The notes: a model not told the origin generated them from the sequence alone. Positions 36,168-45,120 are shown, numbered from the stretch's first letter. The stretch is DNA of 64,000 bases from Thermogemmatispora aurantia (GCF_008974285.1 NZ_BKZV01000001.1:1272214-1336213), one strand, 5' to 3'. Translations and numbers: made by a program.

Positions 36168-37182
36168 CGCCTCTCTCCCCAAGCAGTTGGCTTATCGAGC
36201 CATAAGGCCAACCAAGGTAAGGGCGAGAAGTCAAGCTGCGAGCGTAAGAGATCACATAGTCTAGCTCACGCTGCAATCCCTCACGTAGCCCTACTCGTGG
36301 AGAGAAGCCCAAGACATGGTTGGCTTGTGAAATGTCAGCGAGGGTATTACGAGCCTCGCCCCGCTGCTCATCGAGGAACTTCACTGGCAGCGGCATCCCG
36401 CTCATTTCTTCCAGTAGACCAAGGGCCTCACGAATGCTGACCTGAGCGCCCCCCGCAATATTAAAGGCCAAGCCCACCGCCGCCGGGACAGTCGCCGCCA
36501 GCACATTTGCCTCTACCACATCATCCACATAGGTCACATCTCGTGTCTGTAGACCATCGCCGTAAACAAGAGCTGGCTGCTGGTTGATCAGCGCAGAGCA
36601 GAAGCGGTAGAAGGCCATGTCGGGCCGCTGGCGAGGACCATAGACAGTAAAGTAGCGGAGAATGACCACCGGCAGGCCACAGTTACGGTGATAGAGCATA
36701 CACAACTGCTCGGTGGCAACCTTGGTCACCCCATAAGGCGAGACGGGTCGCAACGGCGCTGCTTCGTTCACTGGCAAGCAGGCTGCCTCGCCGTAGACCG
36801 ATGAAGAAGATGCACAGATGAAACGTCGCACATTCCCTGCGCGGACGGCAGCCTCCAGCAAGCGCTGGGTAGCCAGCACATTGGCGTCAATATAACGTAC
36901 AAATTCATTACCCCACCCCTGGCGCACACCAGCCTGAGCAGCGAGATGAAACACCCAGTCCACACCATCAAGGAGCGCGACCAGGGGCAGCCGGAGCAGG
37001 TCGCCCTCGATAAAGTCAAAACGATTGGAGGCTGAGATCCCTTCGATATTCCGCTCCTTGATTTGACGCGGATAGCAATCGGTAAAAGCATCGATACCAC
37101 AGACCTCATGTCCTTCAGCCAGCAGGCGTTCAGCTAGATGGGACCCAATAAAGCCAGCCGCACCTGTTATAAGGCAGCGCAT
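36157..37182 (-). CDS. NAD-dependent epimerase/dehydratase, UDP-glucose 4-epimerase-like
   Basis: A 341-residue short-chain dehydrogenase of the extended type that likely changes the stereochemistry of a nucleotide sugar. It has the NAD-binding [11 protein letters not shown], the Asp of [18 protein letters not shown], the catalytic S-S-S-V-Y-G and Y-G-V-T-K (Tyr-x-x-x-Lys), and [15 protein letters not shown]. The last motifs fit UDP-glucose or UDP-glucuronate 4-epimerases. The ORF extends 35 codons upstream, but ATG 37182 has GGAGGTG six bases before it and starts directly at the Rossmann strand. A plausible promoter lies in the AT-rich spacer at 37246-37274. Confidence 0.92.
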   Translation of the reverse strand: MRCLITGAAGFIGSHLAERLLAEGHEVCGIDAFTDCYPRQIKERNIEGISASNRFDFIEGDLLRLPLVALLDGVDWVFHLAAQAGVRQGWGNEFVRYIDANVLATQRLLEAAVRAGNVRRFICASSSSVYGEAACLPVNEAAPLRPVSPYGVTKVATEQLCMLYHRNCGLPVVILRYFTVYGPRQRPDMAFYRFCSALINQQPALVYGDGLQTRDVTYVDDVVEANVLAATVPAAVGLAFNIAGGAQVSIREALGLLEEMSGMPLPVKFLDEQRGEARNTLADISQANHVLGFSPRVGLREGLQRELDYVISYARSLTSRPYLGWPYGSISQLLGERGDDR

Positions 37183-37245
37183 CGGTTCACCTCCACCACA
37201 TAGTTTTGCTCTAGAGAATGAGCAGCAAACAATTGACAAAACAAC

Positions 37246-37274
37246 ATTTAATCTAGTTGACAAATTACTTGCAA
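37246..37274 (-). promoter_or_regulatory. Candidate promoter in the AT-rich spacer before the epimerase gene
   Basis: The minus strand has TTGCAA (37274-37269), 17 bp, then TTAAAT (37251-37246). The spacer also holds two TTTGTCAA direct repeats 24 bp apart. This would let the second half of the glycan cluster be transcribed separately. Confidence 0.45.
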
Positions 37275-37320
37275 TCACACTGAACATGTATTAATCGTTT
37301 AATGTTTTATCGCCTCACTG

Positions 37321-38115
37321 TCAGCATCTCACCGCCAGGAAAGCCAACTCGCTTCCAATCCGCCGACTGCAGCGAGAAGAGAGACGAATCAAGGGAAGAA
37401 AGAGCGGGCCTAACAGAGCGAAGCAGGGACCGCGCAACCGACAGCTGGCGCATAACCCTGCTAGCAGCCAGGCGCAGAGAGACCAGCAGTACATCAGATT
37501 GAGGGGATCGCGCGAGTCGTTCCTCACTACACGGAAGCCACTGGCTTCGAGGAGCGCATAGATTTCAGAGAGAGCATAGCCAGGCCGGACATGACCATCC
37601 TCCTGTTCAGCAGCCGGAAGCACCCTTCGACGTGCAGAAGGGACCTGTAACACTAGGAGGCCCCCAGGGCGCAGCACAGCGGCGATCTGCCGGAGCAAAG
37701 CGAGGTCATCAACAATATGCTCCAGCACTGCCAGGCAACAGACTCCATCGAATGAGCCAAGCTCTAGCTCCGTCAGCCGGCAGACATCAGCCGCCAGAAA
37801 GCGCGCCTGATGCAAACCAGCACGAGTCGCCACGGCTGCAGCGCGTTCTACGCGCCTTACATCACGCTCGATTCCCACCACCTTGGCGCCGCAGGCAGCC
37901 AAGCGCAGCGTCAGATCGCCGATGCCACAACCGACATCCAGCCAGCGCTCTCCTCGCACGCTATAGCCACGCAGCACCGAGCGCAGCAGATCGAGGCGGA
38001 TCGTTTTCCCCAGCGGCGGCTCCAGTAGAGTCAGGTAGAGATGCAGCAACCAACGAGGTAGCCGTAACTCCTCCTTCGCCGCCTCCGCGAAAAGATCGCG
38101 CAAATAGCGCTTCAT
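37321..38115 (-). CDS. SAM-dependent class I methyltransferase
   Basis: A 264-residue methyltransferase. Motif I is W-L-D-V-G-C-G-I-G-D-L-T (near residue 60), followed by the acidic residue in V-V-G-I-E-R-D, motif II/III region L-A-A-D-V-C-R-L, F-D-G-V-C-C-L-A-V-L-E-H-I and V-L-R-P-G-G-L-L-V-L-Q-V-P. These match the Methyltransf_11/25 group. The C-terminal 60 residues include hydrophobic stretches that could touch the membrane. It probably methylates a sugar or lipid-linked intermediate of the glycan, an inference from context. Its start overlaps the upstream GT4 stop by four bases (ATGA), indicating coupling. An AT-rich 138-base spacer follows. Confidence 0.85.
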   Translation of the reverse strand: MKRYLRDLFAEAAKEELRLPRWLLHLYLTLLEPPLGKTIRLDLLRSVLRGYSVRGERWLDVGCGIGDLTLRLAACGAKVVGIERDVRRVERAAAVATRAGLHQARFLAADVCRLTELELGSFDGVCCLAVLEHIVDDLALLRQIAAVLRPGGLLVLQVPSARRRVLPAAEQEDGHVRPGYALSEIYALLEASGFRVVRNDSRDPLNLMYCWSLCAWLLAGLCASCRLRGPCFALLGPLFLPLIRLSSRCSRRIGSELAFLAVRC

Positions 38116-39407
38116 CTGGGGAACCTCCTCATCTCTGCAGCGACTACGTCAGCATAGAGGCGCTGTTGCTGCCTTACAAAGGCGGACCAGCTCCAGCGTC
38201 GGGCCGCGAAACGCTTAGCAGCGCAGGCCAGAGCATGTGCATATGTCGAATTCTCCAGGAGGAGGAGCGTGCCGGCGGCCAGGCCCTGTGACGTTGGCGG
38301 TACCAGCAGGGCCACCTCGGGATTAAGGACTTGAGTGTGGGCTGCAATCGAGGTTGCCAGCACGGGTTTGCCAGAGTGCAAGTAGCTCGCCAGCTTCAGC
38401 GGCATATTTGTCCCTGCACAACGTGGGCTGACCAGGATGGTAGCTTGCTTCATATATGCGGCCATCTCAGAGGGCGGACGCTGACCAAGGAACTCCACGC
38501 ACTCCTCGACCCCAAGGCGACAACAGAGCGCCCGCAAAGCGGCGATCTGATCCGGTCGTCCACCAATGATCTGGTAACGGACGGCAGGGCAGCGTTGTCG
38601 TACCATGACAGCGCTCTCTAGCAGCAGCTCGAGCCCCTGGTAGCGCTCCAGGGTGCCAGTGTAGAGTAGTACGGGTCCCACCCCCTGAGAGGCAGACCCG
38701 AGGTCAGGTCGATCTATGGCAATCCTGGCCCTCCTCTGCACCAGAGTGAGAGCAGCCGGATCACTCGACTCAGTCGCTGTTGCAGCTGCAGCAACCGGCT
38801 GCTGGCCAACTCCTTCCCCGCCATCTTCGGAGGCTGGCAGCAGCCCCTCTGGCAAGGCCACGCTCTCTATGACATAGGTCTTGCGAGCACCCATCTGCCA
38901 GGCCTCCCGCTCTAGAGCCGGGCAAATCGCCACCACCGCCTTGGCATGGCGGAGTATCCAGACTTGCAGGCGATGCAACCCCCAGAGCAACCAGCGCTGA
39001 TGCTCATGGCCCAGACAAGCCGCCTGCTGAGCAAGATGAGAATGCATATAATAGACATGCTGACAGCGGAAGAGGGCCGCGAGCACGACGCCAAAGGCCC
39101 CGGCCTCTTCATGCGTACAGAGGCAGTCATAGCGCTGACAACACAGCCGCCAGCAGGCCCAAAGAAAGAGCAGTAGATCAAAGAGTAGTTTGGCGGGAGA
39201 GGGGCCAACAGGCACCTCGCGGATGAAGGGCAGGCCAGGAATGCGCCAGATGCGCACCCCAGCCAATGCTACTGGCTCTCCAAGGGGATAGGTCACCAGG
39301 TCCGTTTGATAGCCCAACTCACTCAGAGCGCGTAGCTGGGCATAAACACTGAACGGCACTCCACGGGGGGCAAAAAAGGGTTGAGGAGCAATTACCAATA
39401 TTTTCAT
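38112..39407 (-). CDS. Glycosyltransferase family 4
   Basis: A 431-residue GT-B fold glycosyltransferase. It begins M-K-I-L-V-I-A-P-Q-P-F-F-A-P-R-G-V-P-F-S with the G-G/G-V-P acceptor loop near residue 16. The C-terminal half has L-L-Y-T-G-T-L-E-R-Y-Q-G-L-E-L-L, V-E-F-L-G-Q-R-P, and the donor-binding I-L-V-S-P-R-C-A-G-T-N-M-P-L-K-L-A-S-Y-L. There the usual E-x7-E pattern is replaced by G-T-N-M-P-L-K, a common GT4 variant. A Ser/Ala/Glu-rich linker of about 35 residues interrupts the domains. It transfers sugar from a nucleotide-sugar donor in the cytoplasm. It overlaps the methyltransferase gene and follows the GT2 gene by 85 bases. Confidence 0.88.
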   Translation of the reverse strand: MKILVIAPQPFFAPRGVPFSVYAQLRALSELGYQTDLVTYPLGEPVALAGVRIWRIPGLPFIREVPVGPSPAKLLFDLLLFLWACWRLCCQRYDCLCTHEEAGAFGVVLAALFRCQHVYYMHSHLAQQAACLGHEHQRWLLWGLHRLQVWILRHAKAVVAICPALEREAWQMGARKTYVIESVALPEGLLPASEDGGEGVGQQPVAAAATATESSDPAALTLVQRRARIAIDRPDLGSASQGVGPVLLYTGTLERYQGLELLLESAVMVRQRCPAVRYQIIGGRPDQIAALRALCCRLGVEECVEFLGQRPPSEMAAYMKQATILVSPRCAGTNMPLKLASYLHSGKPVLATSIAAHTQVLNPEVALLVPPTSQGLAAGTLLLLENSTYAHALACAAKRFAARRWSWSAFVRQQQRLYADVVAAEMRRFPR

Positions 39408-39492
39408 CTCGTGCTACCTACTTCTTCCCTCAAGCAACGTTTCCACAAGCATTAGATGGAGGAGATTCTCAGTGATCAAGACATTCTAGATT

Positions 39493-40479
39493 CTACCAAC
39501 ACTCACAGCGTTCTGCGCCCGAGACGAAACAGCGCACAATATAAGGTCGTTTGTTTTGAGACTCGTGGTAGGTGCGCATCAGCATCTCCGCCAACACACT
39601 GAGCTGGAGCGAGAGGAGACTGAAGCAGCAACAGCCAGCCCCACCCAAGAGCACGGGTCCAGACCAGGAGCCTACTCGCGGCCTGCGAGCCAGCAAGGAA
39701 AGAACCAGGGCAAACGGCAGAAAGGCCACGCCAAGAGCGAGCGCCAGCAGCCCAGGCAGGCCCAATAGCTGCTGAGGACGAGTAGCAAAGCTCCTATAGA
39801 ACTTCAAGATCAAGAGATCGAGAAGTACTTTCAGTGTCCGACTCAGGCCATAGTGCGAGCGCCCAGCATAACGCGGATGGTGAGTCACCTCGACCTCAGC
39901 AATGCGCGCACCAGCCAGCGCTGCATAGGCCGCTAGCAAGCGATGCATCTCTCCATAAAGGGGGACATGGGCAAAGACCGCACGTCGATAGACCTTCAGC
40001 GTGCAACCGAGATCATGGATGGCAATACCAGCGATTCTGGAGACGAGGAGATTAGCCAGACGCGAGAGCAGACAACGTAGCCAGCCGTCTCCCCACCGCC
40101 TTCTCCGCCAGCCACTGACCAGATCATATCCCTCCTCTAGCCTGGCTAGCAACCGCGGAATATCCGCCGGATCGTTCTGCAGATCGGCATCGAGCAGGAT
40201 CAGCACCTCGCCACTGCTGTGAGCCACTCCAGCTGCCAGAGCAGCCGTCTGCCCAAAATTGCGGCTTAACCCCACCACCTTCACATGGAGATCCGTCGCC
40301 GCCAATTGCTCTAGCAAGGGGAAACTACCGTCAGTACTACCATCATCAACATAAACGACCTCATACTCAACATTCATACTGGACATGACATCGCTTAATC
40401 TTTGATGTAAAAGCGACAGGTTACCTAGCTCATTGTAGACAGGAATAACCACTGATAAAGAGGTAGCTTGTTTAACCAT
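39493..40479 (-). CDS. GT2 polyprenyl-phosphate glycosyltransferase (DPM1/GtrB-like)
   Basis: A 328-residue protein with the GT2 catalytic domain (S-L-S-V-V-I-P-V-Y-N-E, V-V-Y-V-D-D-G-S-T-D-G-S, L-S-R-N-F-G-Q-T-A-A-L, L-L-D-A-D-L-Q-N-D-P, G-W-R-R-R-R). It is followed by two C-terminal membrane helices. This layout fits enzymes that load a sugar onto polyprenyl phosphate, the donor type used by the GT-C enzyme downstream. ATG 40479 begins at the fold's first strand, but it lacks a good ribosome-binding site (GGAAGG is 15 bases away). The open frame runs another 83 codons through AT-rich DNA, so the start is uncertain. It is the first gene of the cluster. Confidence 0.85.
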   Translation of the reverse strand: MVKQATSLSVVIPVYNELGNLSLLHQRLSDVMSSMNVEYEVVYVDDGSTDGSFPLLEQLAATDLHVKVVGLSRNFGQTAALAAGVAHSSGEVLILLDADLQNDPADIPRLLARLEEGYDLVSGWRRRRWGDGWLRCLLSRLANLLVSRIAGIAIHDLGCTLKVYRRAVFAHVPLYGEMHRLLAAYAALAGARIAEVEVTHHPRYAGRSHYGLSRTLKVLLDLLILKFYRSFATRPQQLLGLPGLLALALGVAFLPFALVLSLLARRPRVGSWSGPVLLGGAGCCCFSLLSLQLSVLAEMLMRTYHESQNKRPYIVRCFVSGAERCECW

Positions 40480-40680
40480 GTTTATATCATACAACCTTCC
40501 AGCTTTTTTGATTTCCCCGTGCATATGTTTCAACGATTCATTTTGACAGAGGTAACTCCTTCTCTGAGATTTATTTAAATTGATCATTTTAAATGAATAG
40601 CCAACGCAATTATCAGAAAATGAAATTCCAAAGGGAAGGGAAAAGTGTAATAAGAAATTAAGCATTATGGTGATGAAAAG
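40480..40680 (-). promoter_or_regulatory. AT-rich leader/promoter region of the glycan cluster
   Basis: This spacer is strongly AT-rich, unlike the surrounding G+C-rich DNA. It contains palindromic ATTTAAAT and TGATCA next to each other (40573-40586) and a Shine-Dalgarno-like AAGGAG on the minus strand near 40555 with no long gene behind it. It probably holds the cluster's main promoter, though I cannot fix a unique -35/-10 pair. Confidence 0.45.
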
Positions 40681-40849
40681 GGGAGAGCAAAAAGGGGAGT
40701 CCTCACAGATCGGCAGAGACTGCCGCATCCAGCGAAGAGCGGAAGCAGAATTAAGGATGCCGGCTACTCCCGCTCCTCACCGGTCCTGGTCTCAGCAGCG
40801 GACAGGACAGACGAGGAGCGGAGAGCAAGTCAATGCAGGCTCTTGCTGT

Positions 40850-42037
40850 TCACGAGACCTCAACGGCCAGGGCCACGGCACCGCCGCCGCCCAAACAGAG
40901 CGTCGCTAAGCCCCGCCCGCCACCACGGCGTCGTAGCTCATAGATGAGGGTAATCAAGATACGCGAACCGCTGGAGCCAATAGGATGGCCGAGGGCAATC
41001 GCGCCTCCGTTCACATTGACCCGGCTCCAGTCCCAACCCAGCTCTTTCCCGTTAGCCAGCGTCTGAGCGGCAAAAGCCTCGTTCACCTCGATCAAATCGA
41101 AGTCGCTCAGCTGCAAGCCAGTCAGCTCCAGCAGCCGCTTGACAGCACGTGTTGGGGCCGCGAAGATATAGCGGGGTGTAATGGCAGCCGAGGCATAGCC
41201 GATAATACGGGCGAGCACCGGCAACCCCTGCTCACGAGCAAGTGTTTGCTCCACGACCACCGTCGCCGAGGCCCCATCACTGAGTCCAGGAGCATTACCT
41301 GCCGTGACCGTTCCCTGCTCCTGGAAAGCCGGCTTGAGCTTGGCCAGGGCCTCCAGCGAAGTATCAGGGCGAATCGGTTCATCACTTTCAACGAAGACAC
41401 TGGCCCCCTTCTGCTTGACCTCGATCGGGACGATCTCTTCCTTAAAGCGGCCAGCGGCTGTCGCCGCTGCGGCCTTCTGGTGGCTGGCGAGAGAGAACCG
41501 ATCCTGCTCCTCGCGAGAGATCCCAAAGGCTTCGGCAATAATTTCTGCCTCGTTCCCCATATGCACATGCTCGAAGGCACACCAGAGGCCATCATGAATC
41601 ACTCCGTCCACCAGCTCAGCGTGGCCCATGCGGTAGCCAGTGCGCGCCTTCGGTAAGAGATAAGGGGCATTCGACATGCTCTCCATGCCGCCGGCGACAA
41701 AGGCATGCCCGTCGCCCGCCCGAATGGCCTGAGCTGCTAGCATCACCGCCTTGAGGCCCGACCCACAAACTTTGTTGACGGTGAAGGCAGGAATCTCGAC
41801 GGGCAAGCCTGCCCCGATCGCCGCCTGACGCGCTGGAGCCTGCCCCAGGCCCGCCGAGACTACATTACCCATAATCACTTCATCGATGGTTTCGATGGCA
41901 ATGCCAGAACGGCGCACCGCCTCCTTGATCGCAATAGCCCCCAGCTGCGGGGCCGTAAAGCTCGCAAGCGTCCCTAAGAATTTCCCCGTCGGGGTGCGCG
42001 CCGCGCCAACAATCACAGGCACTGGTTCTGTTGTCAT
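40850..42037 (-). CDS. Acetyl-CoA acetyltransferase (thiolase)
   Basis: Joins two acetyl-CoA or cleaves acetoacetyl-CoA; a cytoplasmic thiolase of 395 residues, typical length. The nucleophile Cys lies in [12 protein letters not shown] (about residue 89). The N-E-A-F-A-A-Q and [16 protein letters not shown] motifs hold the catalytic Asn/His. The second Cys is in [12 protein letters not shown], where Gly replaces the usual Met of C-x-G-G-G-M. It starts [15 protein letters not shown] 42037 has GGAGCA upstream. It may serve fatty-acid or butanoate metabolism or polyhydroxybutyrate precursor supply; no phaB-like gene is adjacent. Confidence 0.94.
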   Translation of the reverse strand: MTTEPVPVIVGAARTPTGKFLGTLASFTAPQLGAIAIKEAVRRSGIAIETIDEVIMGNVVSAGLGQAPARQAAIGAGLPVEIPAFTVNKVCGSGLKAVMLAAQAIRAGDGHAFVAGGMESMSNAPYLLPKARTGYRMGHAELVDGVIHDGLWCAFEHVHMGNEAEIIAEAFGISREEQDRFSLASHQKAAAATAAGRFKEEIVPIEVKQKGASVFVESDEPIRPDTSLEALAKLKPAFQEQGTVTAGNAPGLSDGASATVVVEQTLAREQGLPVLARIIGYASAAITPRYIFAAPTRAVKRLLELTGLQLSDFDLIEVNEAFAAQTLANGKELGWDWSRVNVNGGAIALGHPIGSSGSRILITLIYELRRRGGGRGLATLCLGGGGAVALAVEVS

Positions 42038-42130
42038 GATGGGTGCTCCTGCTGCCAGTGCAGCCTCTCAGATTGCTTCATTGCCGGAACAGCTGCCCTT
42101 CGCCAGGCCCTGCTGCTCCTTCGTCCTCCC

Positions 42131-42160
42131 ATTGTAGCCTCCACTTCCAAACCAATGCAA
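42131..42160 (-). promoter_or_regulatory. Promoter of the thiolase gene
   Basis: The minus strand has TTGCAT (42160-42155), 18 bp, then TACAAT (42136-42131). The transcript start would be near 42125, about 88 bases upstream of the ATG. Confidence 0.55.
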
Positions 42161-42182
42161 GCAAGCGCGAATCAGCGCGCTG

Positions 42183-43226
42183 CTACGGCTCGGCGGGAAG
42201 CCGGCCCGGCAGAAAGTCCGCGGGTGGGCGCATGTCCCAGAGGCGTTCAGAGACCTGGTCTTCCGCCAGCAGACGCAGACTGTCGTACACCGGCTGACCC
42301 TGTTGAGCACCATCAGCATACAGGAGATTAACCGGACGGTAGCGCTGATCCAGCAGTAAAATGTAGTTGCTGGGCAACCAGATCCGGTAGACTGTTTGCC
42401 CTTGAAAGCGGCTTCGCCCAAGATAGTGGGCACTACCCTGCTGAAGATCGCGACGCAACAGCCCAAGATCAAAGGCTGTGTCCTGGACATTCCACTGGGC
42501 AGGATTCCACTGCATCACGTGATGCATCATGTCCAGTCCAAGCACTGTTTTCCCATCGCTGATCAGCACCACATCCAGGTGACCTGGCATAGTGGCCTCC
42601 ACATGCAGCTCGCCGGTTCCCAGGTTGTGATAGGTTTCGACGCGATAAGGCAGCCCTTCATCACTTATCCTGGTCTGACGATGGTAGAGCACATAGCCAC
42701 TCCAGGAGAGTCCAGCTGGCAAGGCGAACGCCTGCGAGGGATGCCAGACAGTGCTCAGCCCTACGGAGGCCCCGAGGACAAGCAGAACCAGGGCCGCCAC
42801 CGCTGGCAAGAGAAAGAAGCGACGGCGAACGCCAGAGCGGCGGACTGGAGAAGGTAGAGCCGTCAAGCGCGGCTGGGAGCGAGACACGTCGGCCTGCTCG
42901 CGGAACTCTCCTGCCTTCACCTCCCGAGTGGTAGTGACCGGTGGCCCCCAGCGGGCCGCGATGGCCTGATAGACAGCCCGGTCCACACGTGCCGAGGGAC
43001 CTGTCTGCTCGAGCTTATGCAGCAGCTGAGTAACCTGGCTCAAGAGACGATAGGTCCGCAGACAGGAAGGACAATCGTAGACATGCTCCAGCACCGTCTG
43101 CGCCTGCTCAAAGCTCAAGTCATCGAGAATGGCCAGGTAGAGCTGGATGGTTTCGCAGACCTGCAGCCCGCGCTCACGAGCCGATGGCAGTGGCGGCAAA
43201 CCAGGTTCATGCATCGCCTCACTCAT
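42183..43226 (-). CDS. Anti-sigma factor-like membrane protein
   Basis: A 347-residue protein coupled by a four-base overlap to the sigma gene upstream. The cytoplasmic N-terminus has an anti-sigma zinc-finger pattern (H48-x3-C52-x2-C55 in E-H-V-Y-D-C-P-S-C-L). Then come a polar region, one membrane helix (about 135-157) and an outer beta-rich domain of about 185 residues (S-G-Y-V-L-Y-H-R-Q-T... L-H-V-E-A-T-M-P-G-H-L). The outer domain resembles LolA/MucB-like lipoprotein folds in its strand rhythm, as in other anti-sigma sensors; this is only an impression. It likely holds the ECF sigma factor inactive until an outer signal arrives. Confidence 0.8.
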   Translation of the reverse strand: MSEAMHEPGLPPLPSARERGLQVCETIQLYLAILDDLSFEQAQTVLEHVYDCPSCLRTYRLLSQVTQLLHKLEQTGPSARVDRAVYQAIAARWGPPVTTTREVKAGEFREQADVSRSQPRLTALPSPVRRSGVRRRFFLLPAVAALVLLVLGASVGLSTVWHPSQAFALPAGLSWSGYVLYHRQTRISDEGLPYRVETYHNLGTGELHVEATMPGHLDVVLISDGKTVLGLDMMHHVMQWNPAQWNVQDTAFDLGLLRRDLQQGSAHYLGRSRFQGQTVYRIWLPSNYILLLDQRYRPVNLLYADGAQQGQPVYDSLRLLAEDQVSERLWDMRPPADFLPGRLPAEP

Positions 43227-43849
43227 CGCCGGCGCTCCTCCCCCTTCAGATGTTCTCGCTCGATTCGTATATAACGTTCGATAAACATCTTCTTCGCCCG
43301 AGATATGCGTGTTGCGGCAGCGTTGGGGGAGATTCCGATGATGGTAGCAATCTCCTGATAGGGCAGGCCCTGAACGGCGCTTAGCAGGAGCACGATAGCG
43401 TAATCCAGGGGCATCGCCGCCAGCGCGGCACGGATATGTTCACGCTCCACGATTTCGGGAATGCCTCCGCTATCAGCCAGCAACAGAGCAAACTCCTCAG
43501 AGATCGAGCCTTCATCGTGTTCGCCCTGATGACTACTCAGGGAGAGAGGCCACCAGGCAATACGCTTCCGCCTGCGCAAGAGATCTACGCAGAGATTGGT
43601 TGCAATACGATAGAGCCAGGCGCCGAGATTCTCTCGGTCACGCAGATGATCCCAGGCCAGGCAGGCACGGATAAAGACCTCCTGCGTCATATCATCGGCG
43701 TCCTCACGGTTCCCCAGCAGATGATAAATATAGGAGTGAATTGGCCGACTGAACCGCTCATAGAGCCTGCTTAAGGCCAGGGCACTCTCGGAATCAGCAA
43801 AAGATTCAGAGCCGGCTCTCTGCGAATGCGCAGGCGTTCTCTCTGTCAT
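43223..43849 (-). CDS. ECF-type RNA polymerase sigma factor
   Basis: A 208-residue sigma-70 family protein with only regions 2 and 4. Region 2 has Y-I-Y-H-L-L-G-N-R-E-D-A-D-D-M-T-Q-E-V-F-I-R-A and W-L-Y-R-I-A-T-N-L-C-V-D-L-L-R-R. Region 4 has L-P-Y-Q-E-I-A-T-I-I-G-I-S-P-N-A-A-A-T-R-I-S-R-A-K, the -35-binding helix-turn-helix. It is followed at once by the anti-sigma gene (ATGA overlap). A promoter with extended -10 lies at 43982-43990, and a perfect palindrome covers the likely transcript start. The N-terminal 25 residues are unstructured. Confidence 0.93.
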   Translation of the reverse strand: MTERTPAHSQRAGSESFADSESALALSRLYERFSRPIHSYIYHLLGNREDADDMTQEVFIRACLAWDHLRDRENLGAWLYRIATNLCVDLLRRRKRIAWWPLSLSSHQGEHDEGSISEEFALLLADSGGIPEIVEREHIRAALAAMPLDYAIVLLLSAVQGLPYQEIATIIGISPNAAATRISRAKKMFIERYIRIEREHLKGEERRR

Positions 43850-44427
43850 GCTGACATGTACTCTTTCTCTCCGGGCCTCTGCGACAGCGGCGGCACCAGC
43901 GTTACTGGCGTTACCAGCCAGCAGTTACCTGCACCCTCGCCATCTTCACCGACCTTGCTAAAAGCATGCATATGCATACCTAGTATAGCAGGAACGCCCG
44001 GTGAATAGAACATGCCAGTGGGTACTGAGGAGATGCTCTCCGCTCACAAGGCCAATACCCTTGCCTCAGCGCTCTCCAGGAGGCCACTGCCTTGCTCCCT
44101 CCCTCTCCCTCTCACGAGCCAACAGGTCAGCTTTTTCAGGCAGTTTCCTCAGATCTACCCATCCATCCAGCGGTGGTGGCCCTGCAGAGGTCAGCAGAGG
44201 TCACCCTCGCTGCCCTCTGTCAATGATCGGAGAACCTGCATTGACACCACGCGCTGACAGGACTAATATAGAGGAGAAACACACAGAGGTATCAATAAGC
44301 GGAAAGCCTGGTACGTTACGGGCAGGGGACAGGTCGTTTGAGCCAAGAGAATAGCCGCCCAGGGCACTAGCTAGCTGGCTGTAGCTGTAGCTGGCCCTTG
44401 GGCGGGCACTGGGGAGAGCTTACTCAG
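43850..44427. other. Divergent intergenic region between the ECF sigma gene and the HEPN gene
   Basis: No gene is seen in about 580 bases. It contains the ATGCATATGCAT palindrome (43966-43977), the sigma promoter, and a short TAGCTGG-rich low-complexity stretch at 44367-44397 before the HEPN gene. Confidence 0.5.
43982..43990 (-). promoter_or_regulatory. Extended -10 promoter of the ECF sigma/anti-sigma operon
   Basis: The minus strand reads CCTGC-TATACT; -10 is at 43987-43982 with TGC before it. The -35 is weak. The expected start (about 43975) falls inside the palindrome ATGCATATGCAT (43966-43977), a natural place for repressor control. Confidence 0.5.
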
Positions 44428-45054
44428 ATGTCAGAGCGCCACACAGCGGGTGACGCCCCTCAACCACATGAGTCCGAGGAGGATCTGGAGCGGCTGCTGC
44501 TGGAAGGCGTCAGCTCGCAGCAGCCGGAGCAGGCTCCTCCCTCCTCCCCCAGGGAAGAGGGCAGCTCAACGCCAGCTGGCGGAGAAACGGGGCGTACGAG
44601 CGAAAGAGATGGAGCGGAGGCAGAGGACGAGGAGGAGACAGAGACCACTCAGCCTGGAGAAGGTGACTTGCAGGGGGCGCTGGCCCTGTTTGCCGAGGCC
44701 GCCCAGGACATGGCCACGGCAGGCTTGGAGCTGAACCTCGGTCGGCATTTCGCCTGCGTCGATTACTGTAATCAGGTGGCCGAGAAGGCCGCCCAGGCGG
44801 TGAGCCTGCTCCTTTTCGGACGTCGTTCCCCCTATAACCATGATCTGCGAGCCTTGGGCGAGCGTGTCGGCGCACCGGCTGAGATCTTGCACGATATGGA
44901 GGCTCTCACTCCTTTCCATCCCGAAATCTTTTACGCTGATACGCCCCCCGAGGAGGCCGATGAGGTCATTAGCGCCTCCGAGGCCAACGACCATGTACAG
45001 CGTGCCCGCCGTGTCTTGCGCTGGGCCAGGGGAAGGATCTTTACCAGCGTCTGA
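44428..45054 (+). CDS. HEPN-domain protein with an acidic N-terminus
   Basis: A 208-residue protein. Residues 1-80 are disordered and very acidic (E-A-E-D-E-E-E-T-E). Residues about 82-204 form an all-helical HEPN domain: F-A-C-V-D-Y-C-N-Q-V-A-E-K-A-A-Q-A-V-S-L-L-L-F, then R-R-S-P-Y-N-H-D-L-R-A-L, and the final helix E-A-N-D-H-V-Q-R-A-R-R-V-L-R-W. HEPN proteins are often RNases or partners of MNT nucleotidyltransferases. An R-x4-H arrangement (R-S-P-Y-N-H) is visible, but there is no MNT gene beside it. ATG 44428 with GGGGAG upstream is preferred over TTG 44398. The function is open. Confidence 0.7.
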   Translation: MSERHTAGDAPQPHESEEDLERLLLEGVSSQQPEQAPPSSPREEGSSTPAGGETGRTSERDGAEAEDEEETETTQPGEGDLQGALALFAEAAQDMATAGLELNLGRHFACVDYCNQVAEKAAQAVSLLLFGRRSPYNHDLRALGERVGAPAEILHDMEALTPFHPEIFYADTPPEEADEVISASEANDHVQRARRVLRWARGRIFTSV

Positions 45055-45102
45055 TTGATCGACCGACTGAGCACGCACCTTCTCCAGCGCAATCCAGCGG
45101 CG

Positions 45103-45120
45103 CGGGTCAGCGCCGACCCG
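45103..45120 (+). terminator. Short hairpin after the HEPN gene
   Basis: CGGGTC-agcgcc-GACCCG forms a perfect 6-bp stem about 48 bases after the HEPN stop, followed by GTTGCTTGC. It is a weak terminator candidate. Confidence 0.4.

Noticed and set aside
44367..44397. TAGCTGG-type tandem repetition, similar to 10687-10708
   Set aside because: Too short and irregular to call a CRISPR or a defined repeat family.
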